This document shows, piece after piece, positions 1 to 5,209 of a stretch of DNA of 8,204 bases. Source of the DNA: Anaerolineaceae bacterium UBA6801 (GTDB lineage Bacteria > Chloroflexota > Anaerolineae > Anaerolineales > Anaerolineaceae); assembly GCA_002452315.1 (NCBI GenBank), contig DKFH01000023.1, positions 1 to 8,204 of the forward strand. The letters run 5' to 3'. Numbering within the stretch: the first letter of the stretch is position 1; each line of letters begins with the position of its first letter. Both the position numbers and the translations under genes were made by a program. The notes beneath the pieces are model-generated. The model had not been told where the DNA came from. It saw only the letters and a program-made list of their open reading frames with translations, and searched no databases.

Positions 1-275
1 TTGGAGAGATTGGGTGCCTGGCGGTAGATGGTGAACAGGCTGGGTGTGGCCAGGGATACCATCAGGTGATTGTGTGCACCCAGCAGGTACTGCGCATATC
101 GTGCCGCGTTGTCACTGGTGCCGCGGGCAGCAATATAGACCTGCGAAATATGCCGGGCGTGGATTTGTTCAGCCAGCGCGGTGATGGCATCCTGCGGCTG
201 GGTGAGCAAGTACTGAAGTACATCCGGCTGTTGATGGATTTCTCGGTATAAATGGGTGTTTTGGATCGGTTTCAT
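1..275 (-). CDS. SIS-domain sugar-phosphate isomerase/deaminase, N-terminal part (truncated by window edge)
   Basis: Only the first 91 codons are present and the rest lies beyond base 1. The peptide begins MKPIQNTHLYREIHQQPDVL and carries AARGTSDNAARY at residues 49-60, then LATPSLFTIY at 75-84. The first is the sugar-phosphate-binding loop of the SIS fold found in the isomerase half of GlmS and in the NagB-II/AgaS group. Known members interconvert or deaminate amino-sugar phosphates such as glucosamine-6-phosphate in the cytoplasm. No glutaminase domain precedes the SIS domain, since the ATG at 275 directly follows the upstream gene, so a stand-alone isomerase or deaminase is likelier than full GlmS. 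The start lies 15 bases after the stop of the NDPK-like gene, with no clear Shine-Dalgarno between, suggesting cotranscription and perhaps translational coupling. The family call is firm; the substrate is not known. Confidence 0.85.
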   Translation of the reverse strand, partial: MKPIQNTHLYREIHQQPDVLQYLLTQPQDAITALAEQIHARHISQVYIAARGTSDNAARYAQYLLGAHNHLMVSLATPSLFTIYRQAPNLS

Positions 276-290
276 GGCTTTTGAGTGTGG

Positions 291-1289
291 CTATTGTTGT
301 AACAACTTTTCCTTGGCAACTTGGATGGCAGTTTGTGTGTTGAGATTTTCTGTCTCTGAGAAGAGATCACTCTCGCCAAGGGCGGGGTTATCCAAAAAGG
401 ACATGGCGACTGATGGGTCAATGCCGTCATCAATCGCCCGTTGGATGGTCAAGGGCGGTTGGGCGTGGGCATCGTGGGAGAGAATGTCACCAAAGAAGTT
501 GACCACCTCGAAGGCCGCTTCGAAGGGGCCGGCCGACAGGTGCACCCCGTTGGTGTTGATGGTGACCTCATCCTGGCCGTAACGCGCTGGATCTGCAAAC
601 AGCTGGCCCCGAATAGAATCCGATTTGGCGCGTTCCGGGAAAGTATCGCCCACCAGGTCGAATTTGAGGTCATGCCAATCGGTATCGGTGTGGATCAGCA
701 TGAGTAAGATGCGGTGGTCTGGCCGGGTGTAATGCAGCAATTGCGAGGGATGAAAGCCGTTAACCAGGAGAACAGGGTCGCCTTGGTGGATGTGCTGAAT
801 AAAATAAAAGCCGCTGCGGAGTTTATGGGCGCCCTGACCGAACCAAATATCATTCAAGGCTTCAACGTCGATCTGGTAAAGCTGCTGGAATTCATGCCCG
901 CCAAGGATGATATGCTCTCTGTCCGCTTGCATGCCCAGTATTTTGAACATCTCCTCACGGGTTTCGTCGGTGACGATCTCGGATGCCTTGCGTGAGAGCA
1001 GGTTGATGAAGCCATAATGGCGGTTCATGATTTGGTGATCAGCCAAAACCTGTCCGGGCACGATCACCATGCCGTTGACTTCGACATGGTATTCGGCAAA
1101 TTTATCTTCAATCAATTTGAGGCTGTTGAGGATTTTATCATCCTCGGCAATGGATAGGAGTTCAGGCTTGACAAAAAAAACCAGTTCATTATGCCTTGTA
1201 GTCTGACCAATTTGAACGGGTTGGATGATGTGGGCTGAAGTTGCAGCTTTTGTTTTGGTGATCAGATCTGCGTTGAAAAGATTTGTCAT
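291..1289 (-). CDS. Divergent, extended nucleoside-diphosphate-kinase-like protein (332 aa)
   Basis: NDPKs transfer the gamma-phosphate between nucleoside triphosphates and diphosphates through a phosphohistidine. The expected landmarks occur here in order: FVKPE with Lys41 (canonical K12), His91-Tyr92 (canonical HY near residue 52), GDTFP with Thr216 (canonical T94), SIRG with Arg227 (canonical R105), and NGVHLS with Asn247 and His250 (canonical N115 and catalytic H118), ending in VVNFF like the usual end of the fold. The Thr-Arg spacing of 11 and Asn-His spacing of 3 match the family. The protein is unusual: 332 residues against about 130-150, with roughly 75 extra residues after His91-Tyr92, about 10 extra between Arg227 and Asn247, and a 65-residue C-terminal tail. 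The canonical Arg88 is not evident. An AAGGA box lies about 11 bases upstream of the ATG. Activity is inferred; a non-kinase role is possible. Confidence 0.72.
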   Translation of the reverse strand: MTNLFNADLITKTKAATSAHIIQPVQIGQTTRHNELVFFVKPELLSIAEDDKILNSLKLIEDKFAEYHVEVNGMVIVPGQVLADHQIMNRHYGFINLLSRKASEIVTDETREEMFKILGMQADREHIILGGHEFQQLYQIDVEALNDIWFGQGAHKLRSGFYFIQHIHQGDPVLLVNGFHPSQLLHYTRPDHRILLMLIHTDTDWHDLKFDLVGDTFPERAKSDSIRGQLFADPARYGQDEVTINTNGVHLSAGPFEAAFEVVNFFGDILSHDAHAQPPLTIQRAIDDGIDPSVAMSFLDNPALGESDLFSETENLNTQTAIQVAKEKLLQQ

Positions 1290-1325
1290 GTGATCATGGT
1301 CCTTTTTGGTGTTTTGTGTAAGGTT

Positions 1326-1354
1326 ATTATACCAAGATCATGGCTGGATTAAAA
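1326..1354 (-). promoter_or_regulatory. Predicted promoter for the NDPK-like/SIS unit
   Basis: A perfect TATAAT lies at 1331-1326 (minus strand), 36 bases before the ATG at 1289. A 17-base spacer separates it from a weak -35, TTTTAA, at 1354-1349. That -35 lies in the T-run of the terminator of the upstream lipoprotein gene, so the end of one unit directly abuts the start of the next. The -10 is convincing; the -35 is poor. Confidence 0.5.
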
Positions 1355-1388
1355 AATGATGCAGGCTTCTTGCTGAGGAACCTGCATC
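1351..1388 (-). terminator. Intrinsic terminator after the lipoprotein gene
   Basis: On the minus strand GATGCAGG (1388-1381) pairs perfectly with CCTGCATC (1365-1358). The 15-base loop can add a short TTC/GAA extension. ATTTTTT follows at once (1357-1351). It lies 28 bases past the stop at 1416 and is correctly placed to end transcription of that gene. Confidence 0.8.
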
Positions 1389-1415
1389 AGAGGGCTTTAT
1401 TGACTTGACAGGGGT

Positions 1416-3002
1416 TTAGGGTGCATAACAGATGGCGAAGGTATCTAAGTGTTTTTCTTCGCCGGTTGGATTAGCTACATGGTTGATCCAGCCGTTTTCA
1501 TCCATTGTGGTGTGGTAGAGCAGCAATTCTCTATCTATTGAGAACCCACCGCCGGTAATAAATCTGCCTGAAGGACAAAGCTGCCTGGCAGAGGCGGAGT
1601 CGTTGGGCGGGACGGTGTTTTCCCGGTTTTCATGTTGTGAAGTGCTCCCCGATACGCCAGACAGGCAGATGGCATAGGCAGTCACCGGCAGGGTATTGGC
1701 GGTGGGATTATTGACGTTGATTTGCCAGCTGTTACCGGTTGTCGTTGAAAGATAGACGGAGAGGTCAGCATTGCTGCCAAAGTCCCATCCGCCACCGGTC
1801 ACAACCGATCCGGAGGGGCAGTTGACGACATACTGGGTGAAATCGTTCGGTTGTGCATCCTGGCTCAAAGTTGCGCTGGATGTGCTGCCGCCCGAATTGA
1901 ACATACAGGTAGCGGTGATGATCAAAGCCCTGGCTGACGGTTGTGTGTTGGTAGCCGACACGCGCCAACCATTGCCGTTCATGTTTGAGCGCCAAACCCG
2001 AATCCCCGGTTGGTGGTTATAACCACCCGAGACCACGACTGAACCCGAGGGGCATGTGACCGTGTTGGTTTCTGTTGAGTTGGGCGACAGGATGACTTGT
2101 TGGGTGACCTGCTGCACGCTGATCGGAATGGGCGTGTTGGTTGGGATGGGAGAAGGTGTTAGGGTTGGGGTGGCGGTAAAAGTCGCTGTCGGTGAGGGGG
2201 TGTTGGTGGGGGCTTCGGGCACGTTGATGGTTGAAATCAGCTCAGGTCCGAACGGTGTCCCATCGCCGGCGTGGATGCGCCAGACTGAGGTATAGGTGCC
2301 CGGGGTTGGCGGGGCAACCATATCCACGAGAATATCGGCGTTTGAGCCTGCATTGACCATGGGCAGTGCCCTGGGCGATCCGGCACCCATGCGGTCACCG
2401 CTGGTGTGAACGAGCTGGTAACCTGTCCAATCGCAGGTGCCATTGTTGTTCACCCGCCAGATCTTGGTGAAGTTTGAATTGGCAGACACCGTGGTACCAA
2501 CCGGTATGGTGACATGCTCGACAAATGAGGCGCTATTGAAACAACTGGCCTGGGCCGTTTGAGTCAGGGCGAGTTCTTCCGGTGAGACCGTCGGTGTGGG
2601 AGTGGGGTCGGCTTCGAGTTCATCGCTGGAAAGGACCACCTGCAGGGTGATGGCAAAAGGATCCGAGATGGTGCCCCTGCGGTCCACTGCCTGAACAGAG
2701 ATGCTCACCTCGCCTTCTGTGAAGGGGGTGAAAGACAGCTCTGCCAGATGTTCCCTGGGAGTGCCCATTGGCGGTTCATCAGAGCTTTCCAGTTCGTCAT
2801 TGACAAACAAATCCACCCTTTCGATCCCCTGGGAGGATCGAGCCTGTGCCAGGATGCGCACTTCCTGGTTCAAAACGACTTTTTCACCGTCTGCGTGGTT
2901 GGTAATCTCCACAAGGACCCAGGGCTGGCCAGGAAAATGGCAACCAGCCAGGATGATGACGAATATGAGCAGCAGCAGCGGTAGTTTTTTCTGAAATCGC
3001 AT
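1416..3002 (-). CDS. Lipoprotein with Ig-like domain, NBR1-type Ig domain and three tandem two-cysteine repeats (528 aa)
   Basis: The ATG at 3002 is chosen because AAGGA lies 7 bases upstream and a lipoprotein signal peptide follows at once, with lipobox LAGC at Cys21. An in-frame ATG at 3050 would add 16 residues of poor signal character and lies at the predicted transcription start. After lipidation the order is: an Ig-like beta domain at about 29-124 (with RVDLFVND); a Pro/Thr linker; an NBR1-type Ig domain at about 154-261, with TKIWRVNNNGTCDW and GTYTSVWRIH; a Thr/Pro-rich linker at 262-294; and three repeats from Cys317-366, Cys395-446 and Cys476-525. Each repeat starts CPSG(S/R), continues with a (S/G)GG core and a (N/S)(G/S)W segment, and ends near a second cysteine. 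The mature protein should lie on the outer face of the cytoplasmic membrane. No catalytic motif is seen; adhesion or ligand binding is a guess. Confidence 0.85.
   Translation of the reverse strand: MRFQKKLPLLLLIFVIILAGCHFPGQPWVLVEITNHADGEKVVLNQEVRILAQARSSQGIERVDLFVNDELESSDEPPMGTPREHLAELSFTPFTEGEVSISVQAVDRRGTISDPFAITLQVVLSSDELEADPTPTPTVSPEELALTQTAQASCFNSASFVEHVTIPVGTTVSANSNFTKIWRVNNNGTCDWTGYQLVHTSGDRMGAGSPRALPMVNAGSNADILVDMVAPPTPGTYTSVWRIHAGDGTPFGPELISTINVPEAPTNTPSPTATFTATPTLTPSPIPTNTPIPISVQQVTQQVILSPNSTETNTVTCPSGSVVVSGGYNHQPGIRVWRSNMNGNGWRVSATNTQPSARALIITATCMFNSGGSTSSATLSQDAQPNDFTQYVVNCPSGSVVTGGGWDFGSNADLSVYLSTTTGNSWQINVNNPTANTLPVTAYAICLSGVSGSTSQHENRENTVPPNDSASARQLCPSGRFITGGGFSIDRELLLYHTTMDENGWINHVANPTGEEKHLDTFAICYAP
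1428..2054 (-). repeat. Three diverged tandem protein repeats in the lipoprotein C-terminus
   Basis: The units run 2054-1905, 1820-1665 and 1577-1428 and encode about 50-52 residues each, separated by Ser/Thr/Asn/Gln-rich spacers of 28-29 residues. All begin CPSG, share a central (S/G)GG and a (N/S)(G/S)W segment, and end with an alanine- or threonine-rich strand containing a cysteine. The repetition is clear in protein but strongly diverged in DNA, so the duplication is old or under functional constraint. Confidence 0.75.
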
Positions 3003-3009
3003 AATGATA

Positions 3010-3014
3010 TCCTT
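3010..3014 (-). promoter_or_regulatory. Shine-Dalgarno site fixing the lipoprotein start
   Basis: AAGGA on the minus strand lies 7 bases before the ATG at 3002. It supports that start over the in-frame ATG at 3050, because the lipoprotein signal peptide begins right after it. Confidence 0.75.
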
Positions 3015-3056
3015 GTAGAGATGAGAACTCGGTGGTTCACTTATTTTCATATCTTT

Positions 3057-3062
3057 ATTATA
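3057..3062 (-). promoter_or_regulatory. Predicted -10 box upstream of the lipoprotein gene
   Basis: A perfect TATAAT on the minus strand lies between the DUF488 stop (3081) and the lipoprotein ATG (3002). Transcription would start near 3050, giving a leader of about 48 bases. No good -35 is visible at 16-18 bases. This suggests the lipoprotein gene has its own promoter in addition to possible readthrough from DUF488. Confidence 0.42.
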
Positions 3063-3080
3063 TGATAGTTATGGCTGGTT

Positions 3081-3563
3081 TTAGAGAAGATTGGGTTGCA
3101 GGGGTGATTTTTCTTCTTTCCAAGCCTCTTTGATTGACCCATCTTTGAGGATGTGCAACACTTTAATGTCCGATTCAAGCAGTGTTTGGGCAATGATATG
3201 CTGGCGATGGCATTTAGCGGGATCACCTTCTGCGCACAGCAAGGTCAGGTTGGTGCGCATGGAAAGCTGCAGTAAGACCCTGATGGCTTCATCGTAGACT
3301 GCTTGCGAAGGGATCCTTTGCTGATGGGTGAATTGCCCTTTTTGGACCTTTTTACCGCCCAATTTATGGCCCAAATAGGTGTAATTGATTTTGAATGGCC
3401 TGAGCATTTCGGCCAGGCGCGATTTATCGCTCCAGGGCGCATATTTGCTGTAAGGTATGCTGCGAATGTCGACGATGTGCGTGATGTTGTTGGCCTGGAT
3501 CAGGGTGATGAATTGCATGAAGCTCAGGCTATTATGCCCGACGGTGTAGATCGTCTGAGCCAT
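3081..3563 (-). CDS. DUF488 family protein (160 aa)
   Basis: The sequence is a typical full-length DUF488 protein. It opens with IYTVGHNSLSFMQFI (residues 5-19), then VDIRSIPYSKYAPW (31-44), YTYLGHKLGG (61-70), and LLCAEGDPAKCHR with Cys110, Glu112, Cys118, His119 and Arg120, ending in VLHILKDG (135-142). The conserved Cys/His/Arg cluster is the family hallmark, but the biochemical role of the family is not established, so no function is assigned. The protein appears cytoplasmic: no signal peptide or membrane segment is seen. The ATG at 3563 is the only sensible start, since the next Met (residue 16) would remove the TVGHNS motif. There is no Shine-Dalgarno; instead a perfect -10 box ends 5 bases before the ATG, pointing to a leaderless message. 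The lipoprotein gene follows 78 bases downstream on the same strand. Confidence 0.9.
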   Translation of the reverse strand: MAQTIYTVGHNSLSFMQFITLIQANNITHIVDIRSIPYSKYAPWSDKSRLAEMLRPFKINYTYLGHKLGGKKVQKGQFTHQQRIPSQAVYDEAIRVLLQLSMRTNLTLLCAEGDPAKCHRQHIIAQTLLESDIKVLHILKDGSIKEAWKEEKSPLQPNLL

Positions 3564-3568
3564 ACTCT

Positions 3569-3598
3569 ATTATATAAGGATCTTGATGAAAAAATCAA
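3569..3598 (-). promoter_or_regulatory. Predicted promoter giving a leaderless DUF488 mRNA
   Basis: TTGATT (3598-3593) and a perfect TATAAT (3574-3569) are separated by 18 bases on the minus strand. Only AGAGT separates the -10 from the ATG at 3563. A normal initiation distance puts the transcript start at, or within a base or two of, the A of the start codon. Confidence 0.6.
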
Positions 3599-3640
3599 TA
3601 AGCAATCATCCAGACTGAGGTTGTGTCACTTCATGGTGAC

Positions 3641-3675
3641 TAATCTCGATTATGAATTAATCGATTATGAGATTA
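3641..3675. repeat. Direct and inverted repeats between divergent genes
   Basis: TCGATTATGA occurs twice, at 3646-3655 and 3661-3670, with a 15-base period. TAATCTC (3641-3647) is inverted as GAGATTA (3669-3675). A perfect 10-base palindrome TAATCGATTA sits at 3658-3667. The cluster lies upstream of promoters facing both ways, so it could be a binding site for a regulator. The region is AT-rich, so chance remains possible. Confidence 0.4.
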
Positions 3676-3706
3676 TTAAACGTGCTTGAAATTAGTCCGT
3701 GTTTTT

Positions 3707-3736
3707 TTCTCAAACCAAGCCGAATTAAGGTAAAAT
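3707..3736 (+). promoter_or_regulatory. Predicted promoter for the ferric-reductase-like gene
   Basis: TTCTCA (3707-3712) and TAAAAT (3731-3736) are 18 bases apart. Transcription would begin near 3743. This excludes the far-upstream in-frame ATG at 3667 and leaves a leader of about 50 bases before the start chosen here. Confidence 0.4.
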
Positions 3737-3787
3737 CAAATCAGTTTATTTCCCGTGATCCTGTTTGGATCCAACGGAGCCAAAAAG

Positions 3788-3793
3788 AAAGGA
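3788..3793 (+). promoter_or_regulatory. Shine-Dalgarno site, ambiguous between ATG 3793 and TTG 3802
   Basis: AAAGGA runs straight into the ATG at 3793, too close to serve it. It sits at an ideal 8 bases from an in-frame TTG at 3802. A weaker GGAG at 3776-3779 is 13 bases from the ATG. Translation may therefore really begin at TTG 3802, with protein start MKNAFYAKLW. Confidence 0.5.
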
Positions 3794-5127
3794 TGGGCAT
3801 TTTGAAGAACGCTTTCTACGCAAAATTGTGGTTATTTCTTTATATTTTATTGATCTTTTTACCTCTGGCATTGCTGATCATTTTTCCACGTCCGCCAGCC
3901 CGTGAGCCCTTGCGAGATTTTTCGGTTGCATTGGGATTTATCACGATGTCTCTGTTGGGCTTGCAGACGATCCCAACTTCCCGGTTAAAGTTCATCACCC
4001 AGTATTTCCCGATGGAGAAGCTGTACTCCGTCCATCACAAAATGTCGATCCTCACATTTGTGTTGGCGGTTGTTCACCCGGTGTTGCTGTTCATCAATAA
4101 CCCAGAGACTTTAAGGCTGCTGAATTTTGCCACTGCACCCTGGCGGGTTCGTGCTGCCCTGATCTCGCTGCTGGCTATGGTGGTTTTGATCGTCACCTCG
4201 GTGTGGCGGGAAACTATCAAAATGCGATATGACGTCTGGCGCTGGGTGCATGATGCGATGACTTTGATTGCCGTCGGGATGGGTTTGTTCCACATGTTCA
4301 GGGTGAATTATTACATGTCGCTCACTTACCAGCGGGTATTATGGCTGGGGTTGACGGCCATTTGGGTGGCGGTGATCCTCTATATCCGTGTGGCTCGCCC
4401 GATCAACATGATCAAAAACCCCTGGGTAGTCGACCATGTCAAAGAAGAATTTGGGGACTCGTGGTCTTTGTATGTGCGCCCAGAAGGCCATCAGGGTTTC
4501 AAGTTTCAGGCCGGACAATTTGCCTGGATCACCGTTGAATCACCCTTTATCTTCCGAGAAAACCCCTTCTCGTTTTCCACCAGCTCTGACCGCGAGGATA
4601 ACCTGATCGGTTTCACGATCAAAGAGCTGGGTGATTTCACGAGCACGATCAAAGATCTGAAACCCGGTGACCCAATTTATGTGGATGGCCCTTACGGCAC
4701 CTTTAACCTGGATGAGCACTATGATGAAAACCTGGTGTTGATCGCTGGCGGGATTGGCTCTGCGCCGGTTTTGAGCATTCTGCGAACGATGCGTGACCGC
4801 GGACGGAAATCTCCCGTGATGTTCTTCTATGGCAACCCCACCTGGGATACAATTATCTTCAGGGATGAGCTTGAGGAGTTGGAAAAAGAAATGGACTGGC
4901 TGACGGTGGTGCATGTCCTGGAGCAGCCACCCGAAGATTGGGAAGGCGAAAAGGGTTACATCTCTGCGTACGTCCTTGCCCGACACTTACCTGCAGACTA
5001 CAAGCAATGGGAATTCATTTTCTTCCTGTGCGGTCCCATGCTGATGATCGAAGCGGTAGAAGGCGCCCTGATGGGTTTGGAAATTAAACAAACCCAAATT
5101 TTCTCAGAGAAGTATGAGATGGCGTAA
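3793..5127 (+). CDS. Ferric-reductase-like membrane flavoprotein with FAD and NAD(P)-binding domains (444 aa)
   Basis: Such proteins pass electrons from cytosolic NAD(P)H through FAD and membrane haems to an acceptor on the other side. Counting from the ATG at 3793, six hydrophobic helices lie at about 11-31, 42-61, 83-101, 121-137, 152-170 and 182-199. Two HX13H pairs, His81/His95 and His153/His167, fit the bis-haem ligands of the ferric reductase transmembrane domain. The soluble half has ENPFSFSTS (256-264) for FAD, GPYG (299-302), AGGIGSAP (318-325) for the nucleotide and CGPMLM (413-418) near the C-terminus. The arrangement matches predicted ferric reductases of the COG4097 type. An in-frame ATG at 3667 is rejected because it lies upstream of the predicted promoter and adds 42 unrelated residues; TTG 3802 is a good alternative start. 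The gene appears monocistronic. The acceptor is unknown; Fe(III), oxygen or a cytochrome are all possible. Confidence 0.85.
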   Translation: MGILKNAFYAKLWLFLYILLIFLPLALLIIFPRPPAREPLRDFSVALGFITMSLLGLQTIPTSRLKFITQYFPMEKLYSVHHKMSILTFVLAVVHPVLLFINNPETLRLLNFATAPWRVRAALISLLAMVVLIVTSVWRETIKMRYDVWRWVHDAMTLIAVGMGLFHMFRVNYYMSLTYQRVLWLGLTAIWVAVILYIRVARPINMIKNPWVVDHVKEEFGDSWSLYVRPEGHQGFKFQAGQFAWITVESPFIFRENPFSFSTSSDREDNLIGFTIKELGDFTSTIKDLKPGDPIYVDGPYGTFNLDEHYDENLVLIAGGIGSAPVLSILRTMRDRGRKSPVMFFYGNPTWDTIIFRDELEELEKEMDWLTVVHVLEQPPEDWEGEKGYISAYVLARHLPADYKQWEFIFFLCGPMLMIEAVEGALMGLEIKQTQIFSEKYEMA

Positions 5128-5143
5128 AAAAACATTGGTTTAC

Positions 5144-5184
5144 AAAAAAGGCTGCTGGATACAACCACAACCAGCAGCCTTTTT
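5144..5184. terminator. Bidirectional intrinsic terminator between convergent genes
   Basis: GGCTGCTGG (5150-5158) pairs perfectly with CCAGCAGCC (5171-5179) around a 12-base loop. The stem is flanked by six A on the left (5144-5149) and five T on the right (5180-5184), so it works on either strand. It lies 16 bases after the flavoprotein stop and 25 bases beyond the cytochrome stop. Confidence 0.92.
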
Positions 5185-5209
5185 GTTTGTGCTTATGTAA
5201 GAGAGTTTG

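Noticed and set aside
1288..1297. Three-codon reading frame (ATG ATC ACA TGA) overlapping the NDPK-like start
   Set aside because: It is too short for a real leader peptide, and an overlapping ATG of this kind is expected by chance.
2056..2295. Gly/Val-rich plus-strand frame
   Set aside because: It is the complement of the DNA encoding the Thr/Pro-rich linker and adjoining Ig region of the lipoprotein; its composition is explained by that.
3003..3050. Upstream ATG for the lipoprotein, adding 16 residues
   Set aside because: The ribosome site and the lipoprotein signal peptide both point to the ATG at 3002, and the predicted transcript starts at about 3050.
3303..3689. Plus-strand frame of 128 codons opposite DUF488
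   Set aside because: It runs antisense through the conserved DUF488 motifs and across both divergent promoters, and has no recognisable product.
3667..3792. Upstream extension of the flavoprotein by 42 residues
   Set aside because: The ATG at 3667 lies before the predicted promoter at 3707-3736, and the added residues do not look like part of the membrane domain.
4540..4986. Minus-strand frame of 148 codons opposite the flavoprotein
   Set aside because: It is antisense to the FAD and NAD(P) motifs and has no ribosome site or recognisable domain.
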